The position numbers were made by a program, and so were the translations under genes. The notes beneath the pieces were generated by a model. The model did not search any database, had not been told where the DNA came from, and saw nothing but the letters and a program-made list of their open reading frames with translations. DNA of 64,000 nucleotides from Arenicola marina (taxonomy: Eukaryota > Annelida > Polychaeta > Arenicolidae), in contig OZ025255.1 of the NCBI GenBank assembly GCA_964019135.1, positions 6,572,001 to 6,636,000 on the forward strand, read 5' to 3'. Positions 1 through 12,590 of the stretch are shown here, piece after piece. The number at the start of each line of letters is the position of its first letter. Position 1 is the first letter of the stretch.

Positions 1-202
1 CCGAGTGTTTTGAGCAGTATGTCGCTCGTACCGATTGTTTTGGGAAATGGAATACTGGAATCTGGTGTGTTTCCCTAGTATGTCGCTAAAACCGAGTGTT
101 TTTTACAGTATATCACTATAACCGAGTGTTATGTGTAGTAAATCCTTAAAACAGATTGTTTTGAATAGTATATCGTTAGAACCGAGTGTTTTGTTCAAGA
201 AA

Positions 203-215
203 ATGATCGAATCAT
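203..215. repeat. Dyad-symmetric box within the satellite (representative copy)
   Basis: ATGATCGAATCAT has 5-bp inverted arms around CGA. It recurs across the array in the fused unit that follows ...TTTTGTTCAAGAAA or ...TTTTGGTTAATAAA, for example near 532, 683, 1227, 5943, 6184, 6483, 6634, 7056 and 7358. Gaps between neighbours are close to multiples of 30 bp (about 240, 300, 150, 420 and 300). Variants with AAACGATCGAAAC or ATTATCGAACCAT occupy the same place. Read on the minus strand, the box also supplies the TGA that ends most of the open frames of the array. Confidence 0.7.
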
Positions 216-999
216 GTTTGTTTGTGTTCTATATCACTACAGCCGAGTGATTTGTACAGGATGTCGCTATAACTGAGTGTTGGGTGAAGTATATCCCTAA
301 AAGCGAATGTTTTTAGTAGTATGTCCCTAAGAGCGAGTGTTTTGAGCAATATATCGGTAGAACCGAGTGATTTGTAGAGTATGCCGCTATTACCGAGTGT
401 TTTGTACAGTATATCCCTATAACCGAGTGCTTCGTGTAGTATATCCCTAAAAGCGAGTGTTTTGAGTAGCATATCAGTAGAACCGAGTCTTTTGAGTAGC
501 ATATCAGTAGAATCGAGTGTTTTGGTCAGGAAAATGATCGAATCATGTCTGTTTGTGTCGTATATCGCTAAAGCCGAGTGTTTTGTACCGTATGTCGTTA
601 TAACCGCGTGTTTTGTATAGTAAATCTCTAACAGCGAGTGTTTTGAACAGTATATCGGTAGAACCGAATGTTTTGTTCAAGCAAATGATCGAATCGTGTT
701 TGTTTGGGTTCTATATCACTACAGCCGAGTGTTTTGTACCGTATGTCGCTATAACTGAGTGTTTGGTGTAATATATCCCTAAAAGCGAGTGTCTTGAATA
801 GTATATCGCTAAAACCGAGTGTGGTTTGTGCAGTATGTCGCTATAACCGAGCCTTTTGCGTAGTATGTCAATAAAACCGACTGTTTGAGCAGTATGTCGC
901 TCGTACCGATTGTTTTGGGAAATGGGATACTGGAATCTGGTGTGTTTCCCTAGTATGTCGCTAAAACCGAGTGTTTTTTACAGTATATCGCTATACCCG

Positions 1000-2560
1000 A
1001 GTGTTATGTGTAGTAAATCCTTAAAACAGAGTGTTTTGAGTAGTATGTCGTTAGAACCGAGTGTTTTGCTTAATCAAATTATCGAACCATGTGTGTTTGT
1101 GTTTTATATCGCTAAAGCCGAGTGATTTATACAGTATGTCGCTTGAACCGAATGTTTTGTGTATTTTGTACCTAAAACCGGGTATTTTTAGCACTATATC
1201 GCTTGTACCGAGTGTTTTGGTTAATAAAATGATCGAATCATGTCTGTTTGTGTTGTATATCGCTAAAGCCGAGTGATTTGTACAGGATGTTGCTATAACT
1301 GAGTGTTAGGTGTAATATATCCCTAAAAGCGAGTGTCTTGAATAGTATATCGCTGAAACCGAATGTGGTTTGTGCAGTATGTCGCTATAACCGAGCGTTT
1401 TGCGTATTATGTCAATAAAACCGACTGTTTGAGCAGTATGTCGCTCGTACCGATTGTTTTGGAAAGTGGGATACTGGAATCTGGTGTGTTTCCCTGGTAT
1501 GTCGCTAAAACCGAGTGTGGTTTGTGCAGTATGTCGCTATAACCGAGCGTTTTGCGTAGTATGTCAATAAAACCGACTGTTTGAGCAGTATATCGCTCGT
1601 ACCGAGTGCTTTGAGCAGTATGTCGCTCGTACCGATTGTTTTGGGAAGTGGGATACTGGAATCTGGTGTCTTTCCCTAGTATGTCGCTAAAATCGAGTGT
1701 TTTTTACAGTATATCGCTATAACCGATTGTTATGTGTAGTAAATCCTTAAAACAGAGTGTTTTGAGTATTATATCGTTAGAACCGAGTGTTTTGGTTAAT
1801 AAAACGATCGAAACATGTGTGTTTGTGTTGTATATCGCTAAAGCCGAGTGATTTGTAGAGCATGCCGCTATAACTAAGTGTTTGATGTAGTATATCCCTA
1901 AAAGCGAGTGTTTTAAGTAGTATATCGCTAAAACCGCGTGTTTTATACAGTATGTCGCTGGAACCGAATGTTTTGTGTACTTTGTACCTAAAACCGGGTG
2001 TTTTTAGCAGTATATCGCTTGTACCGAGTGTTTTGGTTAATACAATGATCGAATCATGTCTGTTTGTGTTGTATTTGTACAGGATGTCGCTATAACTGAG
2101 TGTTGGGTGAAGTATATCCCTCAAAGCGAATGTATTTAGTAGTATGTCCCTAGGTACGAGTGTTTTGAGCAGTATATCGGTGATTTGTAGAGTATGCCGC
2201 TATTACCGAGTGTTTTGTACAGTATATCCCTATAACCGAGTGCTTCGTGTAGTATATCCGTAAAAGCGAGTGTTTTGCATATCGGTAGAACCGAGTGTTT
2301 TGGTCAAGCAAATGATCGAATCATGTCTGTTTGTGTCGCATATCGCTAAAGCCGAGTGTTTTGTGCCGTATGTCGTTATAACCGCGTGTTTTGTATAGTA
2401 AATCCCTAAAACCGAGTGTTTTGAGCAGTATATCGGTAGAACCGAGTGTTTTGTTCAAGGACATGTCCGAATCATGTTTGTTTGTGTTCTATATCACTAC
2501 AGCCGAGTGTTTTGTACCGTATGTCGCTATAACTGAGTGTTTGGTGTAATATATCCCTAA
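1000..2560. repeat. Satellite block A1 (2,457-bp period)
   Basis: This block matches 3,457-5,017 at a constant offset of 2,457 bp, with only scattered differences noticed by eye (for example near 1,183, 1,959 and 2,110). Beyond both edges the two copies stop matching, so the repeated part (about 1.56 kb) is shorter than the period. Confidence 0.85.
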
Positions 2561-3456
2561 AACCGAGCGTGGTTTGTGCAGTATGTCGCTATAACCGAGC
2601 GTTTTGCGTAGTATGTCAATAAAACCGACTGTTTGAGCAGTATGTCGCTCGTACCGATTGTTTTGGGAAGTGGGATACTGGAATCTGGTGTGTTTCCCTA
2701 GTATGTCGCTAAAACCGAGTGTTTGTTTACAGTATATCGCTATACCCGAGTATTATGTGTAGCAAATCCTTAAAACAGAGCGTTGTGAGTAGTATGTCGT
2801 TAGAACCGAGTGTTTTGGTTAATAAAATGATCGAACCATGTGTGTTTGTGTTGTATATCGCTAAAGCCGAGTGATTTGTAGAGCATGTTGCTATAACTAA
2901 GTGTTTGATGTAGTATATCCCTAAAAGCGAGTGTTTTAAGTAGTATATCGCTAAAACCGCGTGTTTTATACAGTATGTCGCTTGAGCCGAATGTTTTGTG
3001 TACTTTGTACCTAAAACCGGGTGTTTTTAGCAGTACATCCCTTGTACCGAGTGTTTTGGTTAATAAAATGATCGAATCATGTCTGTTTGTGTTGTATATC
3101 GCTAAAGCCGAGTGATTTGTACAGGATGTTGCTATAACTGAGTGTTTGGTGTAATATATCCCTAAAAGCGAGTGTCTTGAATAGTATATCGCTAAAACCG
3201 AGTGTGGTTTGTGCAGTATATCGCTATAACCGAGTGTTATGTCTAGTAAATCCTTAAAACAGAGTGTTTTGAGTATTATATCGTTAGAACCGAGTGTTTT
3301 GGTTAATAAAACGATCGAATCGTGTCTGTTTGTGTTGTATTTGTACAGGATGTTGCTATAACTGAGTGTTTGGTGTAATATATCCCTAAAAGCGAGTGTC
3401 TTGAATAGTATATCGCTAAAACCGAGTGTGGTTTGTGCAGTATATCGCTATAACCG

Positions 3457-5017
3457 AGTGTTATGTGTAGTAAATCCTTAAAACAGAGTGTTTTGAGTAG
3501 TATGTCGTTAGAACCGAGTGTTTTGCTTAATCAAATTATCGAACCATGTGTGTTTGTGTTTTATATCGCTAAAGCCGAGTGATTTATACAGTATGTCGCT
3601 TGAACCGAATGTTTTGTGTATTTTGTACCTAAAACCGGGTGTTTTTAGCACTATATCGCTTGTACCGAGTGTTTTGGTTAATAAAATGATCGAATCATGT
3701 CTGTTTGTGTTGTATATCGCTAAAGCCGAGTGATTTGTACAGGATGTTGCTATAACTGAGTGTTAGGTGTAATATATCCCTAAAAGCGAGTGTCTTGAAT
3801 AGTATATCGCTGAAACCGAATGTGGTTTGTGCAGTATGTCGCTATAACCGAGCGTTTTGCGTATTATGTCAATAAAACCGACTGTTTGAGCAGTATGTCG
3901 CTCGTACCGATTGTTTTGGAAAGTGGGATACTGGAATCTGGTGTGTTTCCCTGGTATGTCGCTAAAACCGAGTGTGGTTTGTGCAGTATGTCGCTATAAC
4001 CGAGCGTTTTGCGTAGTATGTCAATAAAACCGACTGTTTGAGCAGTATATCGCTCGTACCGAGTGCTTTGAGCAGTATGTCGCTCGTACCGATTGTTTTG
4101 GGAAGTGGGATACTGGAATCTGGTGTCTTTCCCTAGTATGTCGCTAAAATCGAGTGTTTTTTACAGTATATCGCTATAACCGATTGTTATGTGTAGTAAA
4201 TCCTTAAAACAGAGTGTTTTGAGTATTATATCGTTAGAACCGAGTGTTTTGGTTAATAAAACGATCGAAACATGTGTGTTTGTGTTGTATATCGCTAAAG
4301 CCGAGTGATTTGTAGAGCATGCCGCTATAACTAAGTGTTTGATGTAGTATATCCCTAAAAGCGAGTGTTTTAAGTAGTATATCGCTAAAACCGCGTGTTT
4401 TATACAGTATGTCGCTTGAACCGAATGTTTTGTGTACTTTGTACCTAAAACCGGGTGTTTTTAGCAGTATATCGCTTGTACCGAGTGTTTTGGTTAATAC
4501 AATGATCGAATCATGTCTGTTTGTGTTGTATTTGTACAGGATGTCGCTATAACTGAGTGTTGGGCGAAGTATATCCCTCAAAGCGAATGTATTTAGTAGT
4601 ATGTCCCTAGGTACGAGTGTTTTGAGCAGTATATCGGTGATTTGTAGAGTATGCCGCTATTACCGAGTGTTTTGTACAGTATATCCCTATAACCGAGTGC
4701 TTCGTGTAGTATATCCGTAAAAGCGAGTGTTTTGCATATCGGTAGAACCGAGTGTTTTGGTCAAGCAAATGATCGAATCATGTCTGTTTGTGTCGCATAT
4801 CGCTAAAGCCGAGTGTTTTGTGCCGTATGTCGTTATAACCGCGTGTTTTGTATAGTAAATCCCTAAAACCGAGTGTTTTGAGCAGTATATCGGTAGAACC
4901 GAGTGTTTTGTTCAAGGACATGTCCGAATCATGTTTGTTTGTGTTCTATATCACTACAGCCGAGTGTTTTGTACCGTATGTCGCTATAACTGAGTGTTTG
5001 GTGTAATATATCCCTCA
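3457..5017. repeat. Satellite block A2 (2,457-bp period)
   Basis: Second copy of the block at 1,000-2,560. The following stretch (about 5,017-5,200) resembles 3,167-3,340 instead, which shows that the array was reshuffled after this duplication. Confidence 0.85.
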
Positions 5018-6483
5018 AAGCGAGTGTCTTGAATAGTATATCGCTAAAACCGAGTGTGGTTTGTGCAGTATATCGCTATAACCGAGTGTTATGTCTAGTA
5101 AATCCTTAAAACAGAGTGTTTTGAGTATTATATCGTTAGAACCGAGTGTTTTGGTTAATAAAACGATCGAATCGGGTCTGTTTGTGTTGTATTTGTACAG
5201 GATGTCGCTATAACTGAGTGTTGGGTGAAGTATATCCCTCAAAGCGAATGTATTTAGTAGTATGTCCCTAGGTACGAGTGTTTTGAGCAGTATATCGGTA
5301 GAACCGAGTGATTTGTAGAGTATGCCGCTATTACCGAGTGTGTTGTACAGTATATCCCTATAACCGAGAGCTTCGTGTAGTATATCCCAAAAAGCGAGTG
5401 TTTTGAGTAGCATATCGGTAGAACCGAGTGTTTTGGTCAAGAAAATGATCGAATCACGTCTGTTTGTGTCGTATATCGCTAAAGCCGAGTGTTTTGTGCC
5501 GTATGTCGTTATAACCGCGTGTTTTGTATAGTAAATCCCTAAAACCGAGTGTTTTGAGCAGTATGTCGGTAGAACCGAGTGTTTTGTTCAAGGACATGAT
5601 CGAATCATGTTTGTTTGTGTTCTATATCACTACAGCCGAGTGTTTTGTACCGTATGTCGCTATAACTGAGTGTTTGGTGTAATATATTCCTAAAACCGAG
5701 TGTGGTTTGTGCAGTATGTCGCTATAACCGAGCGTTTTGCGTAGTATGTCAATGAAACCGACTGTTTGAGCAGTATGTCGCTCGTACCGATTGTTTTGGA
5801 AAGTGGGATACTCCCTAGTATGTCGCTAAAACCGAGTGTTTGTTTACAGTATATCGCTATACCCGAGTGTTATGTGTAGTAAATCCTTAAAACAGAGTGT
5901 TTGGAGTATTATATCGTTAGAACCGAGTGTTTTGGTTAATAAAATGATCGAACCATGTGTGTTTGTGTTGTATATCGCTAAAGCCGAGTGATTTGTAGAG
6001 CATGCCGCTATAACTAAGTGTTTGATGTAGTATATCCCTAAAAGCGAGTGTTTTAAGTAGTATATCGTTAAAACCGCGTGTTTTATACAGTATGTCGCTT
6101 GAGCCGAATGTTTTGTGTACTTTGTACCTAAAACCGGGTGATTTTAGCAGTATATCCCTTGTACCGAGTGTTTTGGTTAATAAAATGATCGAATCATGTC
6201 TGTTTGTCTTGTATATCGCTAAAGCGAGTGATTTGTACAGGATGTCGCTATAACTGTGTGTTGGGTGAAGTATATTTCTAAAAGCGAATGTTTTTAGTAG
6301 TATGTCCCTAAAAGCGAGTGTTTTGAGCAGTATATCGGTAGAACCGAGTGATTTGTAGAGTATGCCGCTATTACCGAGTGTTTTGTACAGTATATCCCTA
6401 TAACCGAGTGCTTCGTGTAGTATATCCATAAAAGCGAGTGTTATGAGTAGCATATCGGTAGAATCGAGTGTTTTGGTCAAGAA

Positions 6484-8143
6484 AATGATCGAATCATGTC
6501 TGTTTGTGTCGTATATCGCTAAAGCCGAGTGTTTTGTACCGTATGTCGTTATAACCGCGTGTTTTGCATAGTAAATTGCTAAAACCGAGTGTTTTGAGCA
6601 GTATATCGGTAGAACCGAGTGTTTTGTTCAAGAAAATGATCGAATCATGTTTGTTTGTGTTCTATATCACTACAGCCGAGTGTTTTTTACCGTATGTCGC
6701 TATAACTGAGTGTTGGGCGAAGTATGTCCCTAAAAGCGAGTGTCTTGATTAGTATATCGCTAAAACCGAGTGTGGTTTGTGCAGTATGTCGCTATAACCG
6801 AGCGTTTTGCGTAGTATATCAATAAAACCGACTGTTTGAGCAGTATATCGCTCGTACCGAGTGTTTTGAGCAGTATGTCGCTCGTACCGATTGTTTTGGG
6901 AAATGGGATACTGGAATCTGGTGTGTTTCCCTAGTATGTCGCTAAAACCGAGTGTTTTTTACAGTATATCGCTATAACCGAGTGTTATGTGTAGTGAATC
7001 CTTAAAACAGATTGTTTTGAGTAGTATATCGTTAGAACCGAGTGTTTTTTTCAAGAAAATGATCGAATCATGTTTGTTTGTGTTCTATATCACTACAGCT
7101 GAGTGATTTGTACAGGATGTCGCTATAACTGAGTGTTGGGTGAAGTATATCCCTAAAAGCGAATGTTTTTAGTAGAATGTCCCTACGAGCGAGTGTTTTG
7201 AGCAGTATATCGGTAGAACCGAGTGATTTGTAGAGTATGCCGCTATTACCGAGTGTTTTGTACAGTATATCCCTATAACCGAGTGTTTCGTGTAGTATAT
7301 CCCTAAAAGCGAGTGTTTTGAGTAGAATATCAGTAGAACCGAGTGTTTTGGTCAAGAAAATGATCGAATCATGTCTGTTTGTGTCGTATATCGCTAAAGC
7401 CGAGTGTTTTGTGCCGTATGTCGTTATAACCGCGTGTTTTGTAAAGTAAATCTCTAAAAGCGAGTGTTTTGAGCAGTATATCGGTAGAACCGAGTGTTTT
7501 GTTCAATCAAATGATCGAATCGTGTTTGTTTGTGTTCTATATCACTACAGCCGAGTGTTTTGTACCGTATGTCGCTATAACTGAGTGTTTGGTGTAATAT
7601 ATCCCTAAAAGCGAGTGTCTTGAATAGTATATCGCTAAAACCGAGCGTGGTTTGTGCAGTATGTCGCTATAACCGAGCCTTTTGCGTAGTATGTCAATAA
7701 AACCGACTGTTTGAGCAGTATGTCGCTCGTACCGATTGTTTTGGGTAGTGGGATACTGGAATCTGGTGTGTTTCCCTAGTATGTCTCTAAAACCGAATGT
7801 TTTTTACAGTATATCGCTATACCCGAGTGTTATGTGTTGTAAATCCTTAAAACAGAGTGTTTTGAGTAGTATGTCGTTAGAACCGAGTGTTTTGCTTAAT
7901 CAAATTATCGAACCATGTGTGTTTGTGTTTTATATCGCTAAAGCCGAGTGATTTGTAGAGTATGCCGCTATAACTAAGTGTTTGATGTAGTATATCCCTA
8001 AAAGCGAGTGTTTTAAGTAGTATATCGCGAAAACCGCGTGTTTTATACAGTATGTCGCTTGAACGGAATTTTTTGTGTATTTTGTGCCTAAAACCGGGTG
8101 TTTTTAGCAGTATATCGCTTGTACCGAGTGTTTTGGTTAATAA
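6484..8143. repeat. Satellite block B1 (1,660-bp period)
   Basis: This block is followed head to tail by a second copy at 8,144-9,803. I saw no differences between the two by eye, including shared rare variants such as GAGTGTTTTTTACC and GAACGGAATTTTTTG. Confidence 0.88.
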
Positions 8144-9803
8144 AATGATCGAATCATGTCTGTTTGTGTCGTATATCGCTAAAGCCGAGTGTTTTGTACC
8201 GTATGTCGTTATAACCGCGTGTTTTGCATAGTAAATTGCTAAAACCGAGTGTTTTGAGCAGTATATCGGTAGAACCGAGTGTTTTGTTCAAGAAAATGAT
8301 CGAATCATGTTTGTTTGTGTTCTATATCACTACAGCCGAGTGTTTTTTACCGTATGTCGCTATAACTGAGTGTTGGGCGAAGTATGTCCCTAAAAGCGAG
8401 TGTCTTGATTAGTATATCGCTAAAACCGAGTGTGGTTTGTGCAGTATGTCGCTATAACCGAGCGTTTTGCGTAGTATATCAATAAAACCGACTGTTTGAG
8501 CAGTATATCGCTCGTACCGAGTGTTTTGAGCAGTATGTCGCTCGTACCGATTGTTTTGGGAAATGGGATACTGGAATCTGGTGTGTTTCCCTAGTATGTC
8601 GCTAAAACCGAGTGTTTTTTACAGTATATCGCTATAACCGAGTGTTATGTGTAGTGAATCCTTAAAACAGATTGTTTTGAGTAGTATATCGTTAGAACCG
8701 AGTGTTTTTTTCAAGAAAATGATCGAATCATGTTTGTTTGTGTTCTATATCACTACAGCTGAGTGATTTGTACAGGATGTCGCTATAACTGAGTGTTGGG
8801 TGAAGTATATCCCTAAAAGCGAATGTTTTTAGTAGAATGTCCCTACGAGCGAGTGTTTTGAGCAGTATATCGGTAGAACCGAGTGATTTGTAGAGTATGC
8901 CGCTATTACCGAGTGTTTTGTACAGTATATCCCTATAACCGAGTGTTTCGTGTAGTATATCCCTAAAAGCGAGTGTTTTGAGTAGAATATCAGTAGAACC
9001 GAGTGTTTTGGTCAAGAAAATGATCGAATCATGTCTGTTTGTGTCGTATATCGCTAAAGCCGAGTGTTTTGTGCCGTATGTCGTTATAACCGCGTGTTTT
9101 GTAAAGTAAATCTCTAAAAGCGAGTGTTTTGAGCAGTATATCGGTAGAACCGAGTGTTTTGTTCAATCAAATGATCGAATCGTGTTTGTTTGTGTTCTAT
9201 ATCACTACAGCCGAGTGTTTTGTACCGTATGTCGCTATAACTGAGTGTTTGGTGTAATATATCCCTAAAAGCGAGTGTCTTGAATAGTATATCGCTAAAA
9301 CCGAGCGTGGTTTGTGCAGTATGTCGCTATAACCGAGCCTTTTGCGTAGTATGTCAATAAAACCGACTGTTTGAGCAGTATGTCGCTCGTACCGATTGTT
9401 TTGGGTAGTGGGATACTGGAATCTGGTGTGTTTCCCTAGTATGTCTCTAAAACCGAATGTTTTTTACAGTATATCGCTATACCCGAGTGTTATGTGTTGT
9501 AAATCCTTAAAACAGAGTGTTTTGAGTAGTATGTCGTTAGAACCGAGTGTTTTGCTTAATCAAATTATCGAACCATGTGTGTTTGTGTTTTATATCGCTA
9601 AAGCCGAGTGATTTGTAGAGTATGCCGCTATAACTAAGTGTTTGATGTAGTATATCCCTAAAAGCGAGTGTTTTAAGTAGTATATCGCGAAAACCGCGTG
9701 TTTTATACAGTATGTCGCTTGAACGGAATTTTTTGTGTATTTTGTGCCTAAAACCGGGTGTTTTTAGCAGTATATCGCTTGTACCGAGTGTTTTGGTTAA
9801 TAA
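8144..9803. repeat. Satellite block B2 (1,660-bp period)
   Basis: Tandem copy of 6,484-8,143. Most of it is also the start of the larger 4,340-bp block, so the 1,660 and 4,340 periods overlap. Confidence 0.88.
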
Positions 9804-12590
9804 AATGATCGAATCATGTCTGTTTGTGTTGTATATCGCTAAAGCCGAGTGATTTGTACAGGATGTTGCTATAACTGAGTGTTTGGTGTAATATATCCCT
9901 AAAAGCGAGTGTCTTGAATAGTATATCGCTAACACCGAGTGTGGTTTGTGCAGTATATCGCTATAACCGAGTGTTATGTGTAGTAAATCCTTAAAACAGA
10001 GTGTTTTGAGTATTATATCGTTAGAACCGAGTGTTTTGGTTTGTAACATATCTTATTGTTCAAAATATAAAGAAATTAGCGAAGGACATGTTCGATAGTG
10101 TTTACTGGAATGGATTTATTTTCTAATAATTATTGGTTTGACACATTCTGCAGTTTGGTTTCTTAACCATATGGTCATATAAGAGATTTCATTGATGAAT
10201 GTTCACAGACACATATTCCAGTCATTCTGTCTGATATGAAGCTTTCTTGAACTGTCATTCGTCTTCTTATATAGTCCAGATATCCGTATACGTTTACATG
10301 CTCAGTGTCGTTTTCTGTGATTATCCATCTTTGATTATCCGTAAACTATAAAATAAACAAATAAATATTCTAAATTGCAGTTACTCTTATTTGGACATTA
10401 ATCACCACCGAAGTGTTACATGAGTTTGCTTAACACAAATTGATAACCAAAACTACATTTACATCGTTATTTATACTTTACTTGCATAACACTCATGTTT
10501 ATCACTCTCATTATTACACATTCATACCATCTATGCGTCCATCCATCAATTTGTCCTTCTTTTCTTCATAAACATCACTCGCTTATTCTTCTTTTGACTG
10601 TTTACGTTTGCTTTGTTTCAATGTAACGGCATAACAACCTTTCACTCTCACACCAGGGGGCTCTCACACCTCACACCCGTACAACAGACGGCGACACCAC
10701 CAATAGCTACCACTCACACCCACATAGATGGCGCCACCACAACTGTTTGGCGCTTACATGGTTAATAAAACGATCGAAACATGTGTGTTTGTGTTGTATA
10801 TCGCTAAAGCCGAGTGATTTGTAGAGCATGCCGCCATAACTAAGTGTTTGATGTAGTATATCCCTGAAAGCGAGTGTTTTAAGTAGTATATCGCTAAAAC
10901 CGCGTGTTTTATACAGTATGTCGCTTGAACCGAATGTTTTGTGTACTTTGTACCTAAAACCGGGTGTTTTTAGCAGTATATCGCTTGTACCGAGTGTTAT
11001 GGTTAAGACAATGATCGAATCATGTCTGTTTGTGTTGTATTTGTAAAGGATGTCGCTATAACTGAGTGTTGGGTGAAGTATATCCCTAAAAGCGAATGTT
11101 TTTAGTAGTATGTCCCTAAATACGAGTGCTTTGAGCATTATATCGGTAGAACCGAGTGATTTGTAGAGTATGCCGCTATTACCGAGTGTGTTGTACAGTA
11201 AATCCCTATAACCGAGTGCTTCGTGTAGTATATCCCTAAAAGCGAGCGTTTTGAGTAGCATATCGGTAGAACCGAGTGTTTTGGTCAAGAAAATGATCGA
11301 ATCATGTCTGTTTGTGTCGTATATCGCTAAAGCCGAGTGTTTGGTGCCGTATGTCGTTATAACCGCGTGTTTTGTATAGTAAATCCCTAAAACCGAGTGT
11401 TTTGAGCAGTATATCGGTAGAACCGAGTGTTTTGTTCAAGAAAATTATCGAATCATGTTTGTTTGCGTTCTGTTTCACTACAGCCGAGTTTGTTGTACCG
11501 TATGTCGCTATAACGGAGTGTTTGGTGTAATATATCCCTAAAACCGAGTGTGGTTTGTGCAGTATGTCGCTATAACCGAGCGTTTTGCGTAGTATGTCAA
11601 TAAATCCGACTGTTTGAGCAGTATGTCGCTCGTACCGATTGTTTTGGGAAGTGAGATAGTGGAATCTGGTGGGTTTCCCTAGTATGTCGCTAAAACCGAG
11701 TGTTTGTTTACAGTATATCGCTATACCCGAGTATTATGTGTAGTAAATCCTTAAAACAGAGTGTTGTGAGTAGTATGTCGTTAGAACCGAGTGTTTTGGT
11801 TAATAAAATTATCGAACCATGTGTGTTTGTGTTGTATATCGCTAAAGCCGAGTGATTTGTAGAGCATGCCGCTATAACTAAGTGTTTGATGTAGTATATC
11901 CCTAAAAGCGAGTGTTTTAAGCAGTATATCGGTAGAACCGAGTGTTTTGTTCAAGAAAATGATCGACTCATGTGTGTTTGTGTTCTATATCACTACAGCC
12001 GAGTGATTTGTACAGGATGTCGCTATAACTGAGTGTTTGGTGTAATATATCCCTAAAAGCGAGTGTCTCTTTAATAGTATATCGCTAAAACCGAGCGTGG
12101 TTTGTGTAGTATATCGCTATAACCGAGTATTATGTGTAGTAAATCCTTAAAACAGAGTGTTGTGAGTAGTATGTCGTTAGAACCGAGTGTTTTGGTTAAT
12201 AAAACGATCGAAACATGTCTGTTTGTGTTGTATTTGTACAGGATGTCGCTATAACTGAGCGTTGGGTGAAGTATATCCCTAAAAGCGAATGTTTTTAGTA
12301 GTATGTCCCTAAATACGAGTGTTTTGAGCAGTATATCGGTAGAACCGAGTGATTTGTAAAGTATGCCGCTATTACCGAGTGTTTTGTACAGTATATCCCT
12401 ATAACCGAGTGCTTCGTGTAGTATATCCCAAAAAGCGAGTGTTTTGAGTAGCATATCGGTAGAACCGAGTGTTTTGGTCAAGAAAATGATCGAATCATGT
12501 CTGTTTGTGTCGTATATCGCTAAAGCCGAGTGTTTTGTACCGTATGTCGTTATAACCGCGTGTTTTGTATAGTAAATCCCTAAACCGAGT
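8250..12590. repeat. Satellite block C1 (4,340-bp period)
   Basis: It matches 12,590-16,970 at an offset of 4,340, falling to 4,338 after a 2-bp length difference near 12,067. It contains the first solo-LTR-like insertion. Differences from C2 include single bases near 10,614, 11,487, 11,648 and 12,432. Confidence 0.88.
10042..10758. mobile_element. Solo-LTR-like insertion, copy 1
   Basis: A 717-bp stretch unlike the satellite interrupts a unit that would otherwise read TTTTGGTTAATAAAA. It starts TGTAACA and ends CTTACA, so its ends are the TG...CA of an LTR with a 5-bp inverted repeat. The 5-bp target duplication TGGTT flanks it (10,037-10,041 and 10,759-10,763). A TATA-like site lies near 10,268 and AATAAA signals near 10,352. 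No coding part is seen. The best reading is a solo LTR left by recombination; a small DNA transposon with 5-bp target duplications is the alternative. Confidence 0.72.

Noticed and set aside
10707-11288. 193-codon frame ending in the solo-LTR-like insertion (and copies at 15,047 and 22,659)
   Set aside because: Its C-terminal end is only the edge of the insertion read in the satellite frame, so it is a chance junction.
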